DNA of 5,056 nt, taken from the NCBI GenBank assembly GCA_003647525.1, contig QMMZ01000208.1:1-5056 (forward strand), given 5' to 3'. A program made the translations under genes and the position numbers. This document shows, one piece after another, positions 1 to 5,051 of this stretch (the first letter of the stretch is position 1; the number at the start of each line of letters is the position of its first letter). A model generated the notes under the pieces. That model was not told the DNA's origin and made no database searches. It saw nothing but the letters and a program-made list of their open reading frames with translations. The stretch is from Deltaproteobacteria bacterium. GTDB taxonomy: Bacteria > Desulfobacterota > Desulfobacteria > Desulfobacterales > ETH-SRB1.

Positions 1-1419
1 CTTCTGCATGTTTGCAGAAGTGTCCGGCATTACCGGATAGATAAGACCGGATATGACTCTGAGTCCTTCAAGAAGATTATAAATTACAGCTTCAAGCTGT
101 TTTCTGCTGGATTTTTTCTTCGCGAGTTCCCATGGCGCTGTGACATCAACATATTTGTTCATCCGGCTTATAAATTCCCAGATAGCTATGAGAGCCTTAT
201 GAAATTCAAACTTTTCCATGGCGTTCTCAACTTTATCAATAGCCTTAATTGCATCTGATTCAAGGCCAAGCTGTAACTCCTGCTCTAAAACAGGATCAAC
301 TTCCGGAATTTCCCCTGAAAAATATTTGTGAGCCATTGCAAGAACCCTGCTAAACAGATTCCCCAAGTCATTTGCCAGATCAGAATTAATGCGCTGCACC
401 ATAGACTCTTCAGAAAAACTGGAATCAAGGCCAAATACCATCTCCCGCATGATAAAAAACCTGAACGCATCCAGCCCGTATTTATTTTTTATTTGAAGGG
501 GTTCTATAACATTGCCCAGGCTTTTGGACATCTTGCTCTGGTCAACATTCCAGTATCCATGAACATTCAGACGCTTATAAAGCGGAATGCCTGCTGCCTT
601 TAGCATAATAGGCCAGTAAATACCATGGGGCTTAAGAATATCTTTGGCAACAATGTGATTAACATGCGGCCAGAATTTTTTAAAAAGTTCTCCATCCGGG
701 TATCCTACGGCAGAAATATAATTTATTAAAGCATCGAACCAGACATATGTAACATAGTTATCATCAAATGGAAGACTGACACCCCATTTAAGGCGTGTTT
801 TTGGACGAGATATACACAGGTCTTCAAGCGGTTCGCTTAAAAAAGACAAAACTTCATTTCTGTATCGCTCGGGGTATATGAAATCAGGATTATTATTAAT
901 ATGGTCTATAAGCCAGTCCTGATATTTGCTCATCTTAAAAAAATAATTGGATTCCTTGATAACTTCAGGTTTTGTTTTATGATCAGGACATTTGCCGTCA
1001 ACAAGCTCTCGCTCAGTGTAAAACCGTTCACAACCAAAACAGTAAAGTCCTTCATATTCACTAAAATATATTTCACCCGAATCATATATATTTTGCAATA
1101 TATGCTTCACTACTGCGACATGAGCCGGGTCTGTGGTACGTATAAAATGATTGTATCTAATTCCGAGTTCCGGACAAAGCTCTTTAAAAAGACCGCTTAT
1201 TTTATCTACGTATGCCTTGGGGCTAAGATTCTCATTTTTTGCGGCACGAACAATTTTGTCTCCATGCTCATCAGTACCGGTAAGAAAGAAAGTCTCTCTA
1301 TCACGCATTAAATTATATCGGCACGCAACATCCGCAACAATAGTAGAATAAGCATGCCCCAGATGAGGCCTTGCATTAACATAATAGATGGGCGTTGTTA
1401 CATAAAAAAACTCCGACAT
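1..1419 (-). CDS. metG: Methionyl-tRNA synthetase, C-terminal end cut off by the window edge
   Basis: This class I aminoacyl-tRNA synthetase charges tRNA-Met with methionine in the cytoplasm. I translated 473 codons without interruption from the ATG at 1417-1419 to base 1. The protein opens with a Rossmann-fold start (MSEFFYVTTPIYYVNARP) and the HIGH-type motif HLGH at residues 19-22. A single zinc knuckle has Cys127, Cys130, Cys144 and His147, with the YCFGC core. The WFDALINYIS segment lies near 227-236, and KMSKS is at 296-300, followed by LGNV. The anticodon-binding helical domain runs from about 340 to the edge, including a TAPWELAKK segment near 427-434. Any C-terminal Trbp111-like tRNA-binding domain would lie outside the window. 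An AGGAAAGG ribosome site precedes the start by 8 bases. The gene is last in the visible HU-holB-ricT row, with repeat A inserted in the gap. The identification is secure. Confidence 0.97.
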   Translation of the reverse strand, partial: MSEFFYVTTPIYYVNARPHLGHAYSTIVADVACRYNLMRDRETFFLTGTDEHGDKIVRAAKNENLSPKAYVDKISGLFKELCPELGIRYNHFIRTTDPAHVAVVKHILQNIYDSGEIYFSEYEGLYCFGCERFYTERELVDGKCPDHKTKPEVIKESNYFFKMSKYQDWLIDHINNNPDFIYPERYRNEVLSFLSEPLEDLCISRPKTRLKWGVSLPFDDNYVTYVWFDALINYISAVGYPDGELFKKFWPHVNHIVAKDILKPHGIYWPIMLKAAGIPLYKRLNVHGYWNVDQSKMSKSLGNVIEPLQIKNKYGLDAFRFFIMREMVFGLDSSFSEESMVQRINSDLANDLGNLFSRVLAMAHKYFSGEIPEVDPVLEQELQLGLESDAIKAIDKVENAMEKFEFHKALIAIWEFISRMNKYVDVTAPWELAKKKSSRKQLEAVIYNLLEGLRVISGLIYPVMPDTSANMQK

Positions 1420-1427
1420 TCCCTATT

Positions 1428-1441
1428 CCTTTCCTGTTATA
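1428..1441 (-). promoter_or_regulatory. metG ribosome binding site, with a possible -10 box formed at the repeat A edge
   Basis: On the minus strand, AGGAAAGG (1428-1435) sits 8 bases before the metG ATG and is a good Shine-Dalgarno. Directly upstream, TATAAC (1436-1441) straddles the end of repeat A and could act as a -10 box. The best -35 candidate, TTGTGA inside the repeat, is 19 bases away, which is wide. The ribosome site is well supported. The promoter is speculative, because metG may simply be read through from the HU promoter. Confidence 0.5.
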
Positions 1442-1543
1442 GACTTTCAGATAATTAATTTCACAAGGCCAGAAGGAGGAAGGCGTATTAGTTATACGTC
1501 AACGACTGATAACACAGTGAAATTATTTATCTGAAAGTCTATA
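1438..1543 (+). repeat. Repeat A: 106-bp palindromic MITE-like element
   Basis: The two ends are perfect 17-bp inverted repeats, TATAGACTTTCAGATAA at 1438-1454 and its complement at 1527-1543. With one mismatch they extend to 27 bp per arm (1438-1464 and 1517-1543). The 52-base centre holds a purine tract (AGAAGGAGGAAGG, 1471-1483) and a small hairpin with stem GGCGTAT/ATACGTC and loop TAGTT (1482-1500). The outer TATA/TATA would fit a duplicated TA target site plus TAG...CTA ends, as in IS630/Tc1-type insertions, but two copies cannot prove this. There is no coding capacity, and every frame entering the element meets a stop. A near-identical inverted copy is at 3744-3849. It fills almost the whole ricT-metG gap and contributes the ricT stop codon. 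No U-rich tract follows the arms, so it is not a classical terminator. Confidence 0.9.
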
Positions 1544-2330
1544 TAATTTCATCTAAGCGGGCCTCTATTTCCGGACCACTATCTAAACGAATGGTTAGCC
1601 TGTTACGTATTAAGTTGTGACGAATAACTTTGCCCTTGCCGCCGGATGTATTTACTATTCTGCCGATTTTTGGAAATTTTTTTCTCAAATTTTTATAAGT
1701 TTCACGTTCAAAAGTCAGACAGCACATAAGGCGACCACACATGCCGGATATCTTGGTTGGGTTCAAGGACAAACTTTGGTCCTTTGCCATACGTATGGAT
1801 ACAGGATCGAATTTTTCTATGAATGCCGAACAGCAAATTTCACGCCCGCATCTCCCTATGCCACCGCACATCTTGGCCTGATTGCGTATCCCCACCTGCC
1901 GCATCTCAATTCTTACCCCGAACTCCTTGACAAGCATCTTTACCAACTGCCGAAAATCCACACGGCCTTCAGAAGTGAAGAAAAATGTCAATTTACCTGC
2001 ATCAAATGTGCTTTCAACAGAAAAAAGATTCATTTTAAGCTCTAATTGTTTTATGCAGTAAAGACAAAAAGCGTGAGCCTTTTTTTCAGTCACACGATTT
2101 TTCTTTCTTTGCTTAAAATCTTCTTCATCGGCTAAACGGAAAACCTGTTTCAAAGGCCTGTTCGACAATTTTTCCTCATAAGGGACAGGTGGAATGACAA
2201 CAACGCCTAAACCAAGCCCCTGCTCGGTTTCAACGATCACATTATCATCCTTATTTAAAACAAACGCACCGCAGTCAAAGTCATAAAGTTTACCTGCAAG
2301 TTTAAATCTTATTTTAACAATTTTTCTCAT
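1539..2330 (-). CDS. ricT: RicT/YaaT-type PSP1-domain protein
   Basis: This is a 263-residue cytoplasmic protein of the PSP1/YaaT family; the Bacillus subtilis member RicT is about the same length. In Bacillus it forms the Ric (Y) complex, which carries iron-sulfur clusters and influences RNase Y-dependent mRNA processing and development. Its role in the organism of this window is not known. The N-terminus (VKIRFKLAGKLYDFDCG) and the VIVETEQGLGLGVVV segment are typical of the family. The hallmark is the cysteine-rich block: MCGGIGRCGREICC at 154-167 (Cys155, 161, 166, 167), then SLNPTKISGMCGRLMCC at 188-204 (Cys198, 203, 204). Further cysteines lie at 20, 89 and 92. All family cysteines appear intact. 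The start is ATG, 32 bases after the holB stop, with only a weak ribosome site (AAAGG 16 bases upstream, or GGAAT adjoining the ATG). The TAG stop lies inside repeat A, so the last codons may not be the ancestral ones. Neighbourhood with holB is common for this family. Confidence 0.93.
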   Translation of the reverse strand: MRKIVKIRFKLAGKLYDFDCGAFVLNKDDNVIVETEQGLGLGVVVIPPVPYEEKLSNRPLKQVFRLADEEDFKQRKKNRVTEKKAHAFCLYCIKQLELKMNLFSVESTFDAGKLTFFFTSEGRVDFRQLVKMLVKEFGVRIEMRQVGIRNQAKMCGGIGRCGREICCSAFIEKFDPVSIRMAKDQSLSLNPTKISGMCGRLMCCLTFERETYKNLRKKFPKIGRIVNTSGGKGKVIRHNLIRNRLTIRLDSGPEIEARLDEII

Positions 2331-2352
2331 ATTCCAAATTTTTCAACCTTTG

Positions 2353-2376
2353 GGAACGGGGTTTAAACCCCGTTCC
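2353..2376. repeat. 24-bp perfect palindrome overlapping the end of holB
   Basis: The sequence is GGAACGGGG, then TTTAAA, then the exact mirror CCCCGTTCC. It encodes the last three holB residues (Asn-Gly-Val) and its TAA stop, and fills the first part of the 32-base holB-ricT gap. As RNA it could form a GC-rich 9-bp stem with a short AU loop. No run of U follows on either strand, so it does not look like an intrinsic terminator. It may be a dispersed palindromic repeat, or an RNA processing or stability signal within the operon. Only one copy is seen here. Confidence 0.75.
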
Positions 2377-3382
2377 TTGCAAGCCTCAATATCATTACTT
2401 CTAAAGTCAGTCTTAAATTTGTGTTTGCCCGTATATTTTTCTGTGCCGTCTGAATGGCTTCTATTTTTGAAAGAAGCGATTTGACCGCAATTTTTTGTGA
2501 AGCATATTGAATCTTGCGGATCAAGTCTTTATTGATAATTTTTTCAGGACTATATTTATAAATAATCAGATCACGCAAATAAGTTTTAATAATTTCAAGA
2601 GAGTCCTGAATAATTTCTTTGTTTTTTGATAATCTTTCCGCAAATGAGAGAAGTATAATAATTGGCTCTAAAGACAAAGATTCGGTCTTTTCCAATCCAA
2701 TAATATTTAACAACCAGTCCCTGAGGCAAATCCAATTCGTCTGGCTATTCTTTTTTATCATAGAAAGAGCCTTTGTCATACTCCCGTTTGCCATGGCTGA
2801 AAATATTGCTGCATCTTCAGCATTAACTCCATGCTTTTCAACCAGAAAAGTCTTTAGCTTTTCTCTATGAATGGAGCTAAATCTGATATGCTGACAGCGC
2901 GATACAATTGTTGGAAGCAAATCAGATGCCTGCAAGGCGGTAAGTATTAAAATAGTTCGCTCAGGCGGTTCTTCCAGCACTTTAAGCAGAGCGTTAGCTG
3001 CTTGAGGATTCATGGTCTGGGCATCGGAAATTATAACAATACGTAATCTTGCCTCGTATGGCTTTAGAGAGAGTGTATCACAGATGTCACGGATTTGATT
3101 GATCTTGATAAAATTACCAGACGGCTCAACACGAATGATATCCGGGTGGTTACCTGACTGGATTTTCCTGCATGATCTGCAATGACCACAGGGATCCGCT
3201 GCTGACAAGGCTCCCCCCCCCCAGCAATTACCTGCCATTGCAAAAGCGAGAGCAACAGCGCTTTTCCCAATTCCATCAGTACCGGTAAAAAGAAGAGCAT
3301 TAGGAATGGCCCTTTTCAGAAGAATATTTTTTAAAAGTCTTATTGGCTGTTCTTGATCTATTATTGATTCAAACCAGGACAC
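2363..3382 (-). CDS. holB: DNA polymerase III subunit delta'
   Basis: Delta' is the stator subunit of the clamp loader, which places the sliding clamp on primed DNA during replication. The 339-residue protein has the normal family length. It shows NALLFTGTDGIGKS with an intact Walker A (34-41), and a four-cysteine zinc module, Cys53 and Cys65/68/71 (CGHCRSC). A degenerate Walker B region, VIISDAQTMN (116-125), resembles the TDAA of E. coli delta'. NALLKVLEEPPE follows at 130-141, and the SRC motif with the conserved arginine is at 161-163. The C-terminal collar domain is helical and less conserved. The start is GTG; an in-frame TAG lies just upstream with no better start between, so this start is well fixed. 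It begins 4 bases after the HU stop with a poor ribosome site, suggesting translational coupling. A run of ten G (coding strand) encodes Trp-Gly-Gly-Gly between Cys53 and Cys65. The stop lies in the 24-bp palindrome. Confidence 0.96.
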   Translation of the reverse strand: MSWFESIIDQEQPIRLLKNILLKRAIPNALLFTGTDGIGKSAVALAFAMAGNCWGGGALSAADPCGHCRSCRKIQSGNHPDIIRVEPSGNFIKINQIRDICDTLSLKPYEARLRIVIISDAQTMNPQAANALLKVLEEPPERTILILTALQASDLLPTIVSRCQHIRFSSIHREKLKTFLVEKHGVNAEDAAIFSAMANGSMTKALSMIKKNSQTNWICLRDWLLNIIGLEKTESLSLEPIIILLSFAERLSKNKEIIQDSLEIIKTYLRDLIIYKYSPEKIINKDLIRKIQYASQKIAVKSLLSKIEAIQTAQKNIRANTNLRLTLEVMILRLARNGV

Positions 3383-3386
3383 AAAT

Positions 3387-3662
3387 TTAATTATCTACCC
3401 GTTCTTTCAGTTCTTTCCCGGATTTGAAAAAAGGAAGTTTTTTTGGTTTTATTATTACCTGCTCGCCGCTTTTTGGATTTCTTCCTGTGTAGCTTTTATA
3501 TTCTTTAACAAAAAAACTGCAGAGGCCTCTAATTTCAACACGCTCTCCTTTTGCCATAGCGTCCGCCATGCTATCGAAGAATATTTGAACAACCTTTGCT
3601 GCCTCCAATTTTGAAATGTTAGCCTCAGCTTTCAAGACTGAAATAAGTTCCAATTTATTCAT
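3387..3662 (-). CDS. HU/IHF-family DNA-bending protein
   Basis: This 91-residue nucleoid protein bends DNA as a dimer and helps replication, recombination and transcription. The layout is the family's: N-terminal helices (NKLELISVLKAEANISKLEA, 2-21), the turn VEIRGLCSFFVKEY (42-55), and the DNA-contacting beta arm with the intercalating proline in TGRNPKSGE (59-67, Pro63). The closing KKLPFFKSGKELKERV (74-89) is the C-terminal signature. The PFFKSGKELKERV style resembles IHF subunits as much as HU, so I leave the symbol blank. ATG is preceded by a strong GGAGGA ribosome site (3669-3674). It is the first gene of the holB-ricT-metG row and has its own promoter. A cysteine at residue 48 replaces the usual small residue of RGFGSF, and a leucine replaces the phenylalanine. 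No truncation is seen. Confidence 0.95.
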   Translation of the reverse strand: MNKLELISVLKAEANISKLEAAKVVQIFFDSMADAMAKGERVEIRGLCSFFVKEYKSYTGRNPKSGEQVIIKPKKLPFFKSGKELKERVDN

Positions 3663-3668
3663 CTATAA

Positions 3669-3733
3669 TCCTCCATGCAGTAACTGATAATACAATATAT
3701 TGTTTTATTAAACATAAGTTCATAAGAAGTCAA
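3669..3733 (-). promoter_or_regulatory. Promoter and ribosome binding site of the HU-holB-ricT-metG row
   Basis: On the minus strand TTGACT (3728-3733) and TAATAA (3705-3710) are separated by exactly 17 bases, a good sigma70-type pair. Transcription should begin near 3698. The GGAGGA ribosome site is at 3669-3674, 6 bases before the HU ATG. The promoter lies just downstream of repeat B, so the row is transcribed independently of the NusG-like gene. Promoter assignment is by eye. Confidence 0.6.
3692..3703. promoter_or_regulatory. 12-bp palindrome at the predicted HU transcription start
   Basis: ACAATATATTGT is a perfect palindrome centred close to the expected start site of the HU promoter. 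Its position fits an operator for a dimeric regulator. It is AT-only at its core and sits in AT-rich DNA, so chance is a real alternative. No regulator is identified. Confidence 0.3.
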
Positions 3734-3743
3734 GCGGTTATGC

Positions 3744-3849
3744 TATAGATTTCCAGATAAATAATTTCACTGCATTATCAGTCGTCGACGTATAACTAAT
3801 ACGCCTTCCTCCTTCTGGCCTTGTGAAATGAATTATCTGAAAATCTATA
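3744..3849 (-). repeat. Repeat B: second 106-bp MITE-like element, inverted relative to repeat A
   Basis: Read on the minus strand, this element aligns with repeat A end to end without gaps and differs at 7 of 106 positions, six of them transitions. Its terminal arms are TATAGATTTCCAGATAA (3744-3760) and the near complement at 3833-3849. They have one mismatch on DNA, which becomes a G-U pair in the minus-strand transcript. The inner hairpin and the purine tract are identical to repeat A. Position 7 and its partner at position 100 have changed together from C-G to T-A, so pairing is kept. The element separates the NusG-like gene from the HU promoter and supplies the TAG stop of the NusG-like gene. 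The flanks again read TATA at both ends, compatible with a TA target. No coding capacity is seen. Confidence 0.9.
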
Positions 3850-4378
3850 ATAGTTCGGATATTATTTCAACATCATCTTCACCAACTTCCACACTTGCAA
3901 ACTGGCCAAGAGCTTCAATATAAACCACAACCCGCTCTTTCCCCTTGTACCTGATAAAAGTTCCCGTTACACCTGCAAAAGGGCCGTTAATCACCATAAC
4001 CATGTCCCCTTTTCTCAAATCTTTGCCGGTTGTCACATCATTATTGCCGGCCACCATGATTTTCAAGGACTCAATACTTTCCTGGGGAACCGCCAAAGGA
4101 CCGTTCTTGTTTCCAAGTATACGTACAGCTCCGGCAGTTTTAACGATCTCAATATGCTCATAAGGATTAAGATCGCTCTTAACAAACAAATATCCTGGAA
4201 AAAGAGACACCTGTATCATGGCTTTTCTATCACGACGTTTGCTCCTGACCCTAACCTTTGGGAGAAAAACCTCGATTGATTTTTTTATAAGGCCATCATT
4301 TACAACGTTTTCGAACCTGCTTTTTGTATGAAGAACATACCAGGATCTGACAAGTTTATCTATATAATTTTTTGTCAA
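3845..4378 (-). CDS. NusG-family specialised antitermination factor (UpxY/RfaH/LoaP-like)
   Basis: NusG paralogs bind the RNA polymerase clamp and suppress pausing or termination; the specialised ones usually serve long exopolysaccharide or capsule operons. This 177-residue protein has an NGN domain beginning SWYVLHTKSRFENVV (12-26), with the diagnostic LFPGYLFV (59-66) and AVRILGNKNGPLAVP (84-98). A C-terminal KOW domain follows: LRKGDMVMVINGPFAGVTG (121-139) and RVVVYIEALGQFASVEV (149-165). The single-block NGN domain and the LFPGYLFV style look like the specialised group, and none of secE, rplK or rplA is nearby, so I do not call it housekeeping nusG. The start is TTG: an in-frame TAA lies upstream, no methionine occurs before residue 54, and AAAGGAAAGG sits 10 bases upstream (4389-4398). 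It follows the broken upstream gene by one base, suggesting translational coupling. Its TAG stop lies in repeat B. No polysaccharide genes follow on this strand. Confidence 0.88.
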   Translation of the reverse strand: MTKNYIDKLVRSWYVLHTKSRFENVVNDGLIKKSIEVFLPKVRVRSKRRDRKAMIQVSLFPGYLFVKSDLNPYEHIEIVKTAGAVRILGNKNGPLAVPQESIESLKIMVAGNNDVTTGKDLRKGDMVMVINGPFAGVTGTFIRYKGKERVVVYIEALGQFASVEVGEDDVEIISELL

Positions 4379-4379
4379 G

Positions 4380-4720
4380 TTATTGAAGCCTTTCCTTTAC
4401 AACATACTCAATTAAGATTCTGTCTTTTGACCCGAGTGCAATTTTCAACGAGGCTGGATTAAGTACCGGCTCAATACCTTTCAGAAAAGCTCCGGGCGGC
4501 AATGTAATATTTTCTTTAGTTATAGTATAAATATTGCGACCAATAACCGCTTTGCTCAGATCAAGCTTAACATTTCACACATAACTGCCCGAACAAGGGT
4601 CAACCCGGCAGAGTCCGGTGCAGATGAATTATTTTCATTCTGTTGAGAATATGAAGGTATAGAAATGCAAACTATGATAAAAAAAGGCACTAAAAATAAT
4701 ATGAATATTTTGTATCTCAT
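4380..4720 (-). pseudogene. Small secreted protein gene split by an apparent -1 frameshift
   Basis: Two adjoining frames make one plausible gene. The first starts at ATG 4718-4720 (an in-frame TTG at 4748-4750 is an alternative, and neither has a clear ribosome site). It encodes a signal peptide, MRYK followed by a hydrophobic stretch (IFILFLVPFFIIVCISI), with likely cleavage after PSYS, then QQNENNSSAPDSAGLTLVRAVMCE. It soon stops at 4556. The -1 frame takes over at 4574 with NVKLDLSKAV and runs 64 codons to TAA at 4380-4382, ending EYVVKERLQ, but it has no start codon of its own. Adding one A to the AAA at 4573-4575 (coding strand) would join them into a protein of about 113 residues, exported to the periplasm or beyond. 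I do not recognise the family. It could be a decayed gene, a real recent mutation or a base-calling error. It shares an operon with the NusG paralog, one base downstream. Confidence 0.65.
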
Positions 4721-4761
4721 TGTAATGTTAGTAAAGACATATAATTTCAAGAAAGCACGCC

Positions 4762-4789
4762 TATATACTTTTCACAAACTTTTTTCAAA
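4762..4789 (-). promoter_or_regulatory. Candidate promoter of the secreted-protein and NusG-like operon
   Basis: On the minus strand TTTGAA (4784-4789) and TATATA (4762-4767) are 16 bases apart, giving a start near 4755 and a short leader to the ATG at 4720. The match is weak, and the whole gap 4721-4928 is AT-rich, so other pairs are possible. That gap holds no gene or terminator that I can see. Confidence 0.3.
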
Positions 4790-4928
4790 CAACAAAAGAT
4801 TTATCATCAAACTATCTGATATTATAATTTTTTCAATATAAAATATTAAACTATTAGATGGGATTTTTACGAAGCCGTCAATTAACATCAAAACGCATAT
4901 TAAAATTGCTAAAACAGTTCACCATTTC

Positions 4929-4957
4929 TTGACATAGGGTATTCAAAGGGTTATAAG
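4929..4957 (+). promoter_or_regulatory. Promoter of the tRNA-Pro gene
   Basis: A perfect -35 box TTGACA (4929-4934) and TATAAG (4952-4957) are separated by 17 bases. Transcription should start near 4964, about 14 bases before the mature tRNA. The region after the -10 box is AT-rich rather than GC-rich, so the GC discriminator typical of stringently controlled tRNA promoters is not evident. It diverges from the NusG-like operon. Confidence 0.75.
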
Positions 4958-4977
4958 TTTTTAGATATGGAAAAAAT

Positions 4978-5051
4978 CGGGGCGTGGCGCAGTCTGGAAG
5001 CGCACTTGAATGGGGTTCAAGGGGTCGGAGGTTCAAATCCTCTCGCCCCGA
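4978..5051 (+). tRNA. tRNA-Pro (anticodon GGG)
   Basis: A full cloverleaf can be drawn. The acceptor arms are CGGGGCG (4978-4984) and CGCCCCG (5044-5050) with discriminator A at 5051. The D stem is GCGC/GCGC (4987-4990, 5000-5003). The anticodon stem CTTGA/TCAAG encloses the loop ATGGGGT, with GGG at 5012-5014. The variable loop is GGGTC, and the T arm GGAGG-TTCAAAT-CCTCT closes with one G-U pair. The C1-G72 end and G37 after a GGG anticodon are usual for proline tRNAs; G37 is the expected TrmD methylation site. It reads CCC and CCU codons. The 3' CCA is not encoded (TCACA follows), so it would be added by nucleotidyltransferase. The terminator lies beyond the window. Confidence 0.97.

Noticed and set aside
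285..603. Short frames on both strands at 285-470 and 328-603
   Set aside because: Both overlap the metG anticodon-binding region in other frames and resemble no known protein.
901..1311. Plus-strand frames of 136 and 66 codons within 901-1351
   Set aside because: They run antisense to the N-terminal catalytic domain of metG, which is fully intact on the other strand.
1471..1483. AAGGAGG tract in the repeat as a start site of a hidden small gene
   Set aside because: No ATG, GTG or TTG follows at usable spacing in the repeat, and stops close all frames soon after.
1438..1543. Repeat A as an intrinsic terminator between ricT and metG
   Set aside because: The arms are AT-rich and separated by 52 bases, and no U tract follows, so it lacks the hallmarks of an intrinsic terminator.
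1617..2045. 142-codon open frame on the plus strand
   Set aside because: It is antisense to the conserved cysteine-rich part of ricT, has no family features, and its openness follows from ricT codon use.
2619..2870. 83-codon plus-strand frame
   Set aside because: It is antisense to the C-terminal half of holB and has no supporting features.
3064..3300. 78-codon minus-strand frame crossing the G10 tract of holB
   Set aside because: It is an out-of-frame reading of holB. It could only matter if slippage at the tract occurs, for which there is no direct evidence.
3945..4163. 72-codon plus-strand frame
   Set aside because: It is antisense to the NGN and KOW domains of the NusG-like gene.
4568..4582. 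Programmed -1 frameshift in the secreted-protein gene
   Set aside because: The junction has only AAA and no X-XXY-YYZ slippery heptamer or evident downstream structure, so a mutation or read error is the simpler reading.
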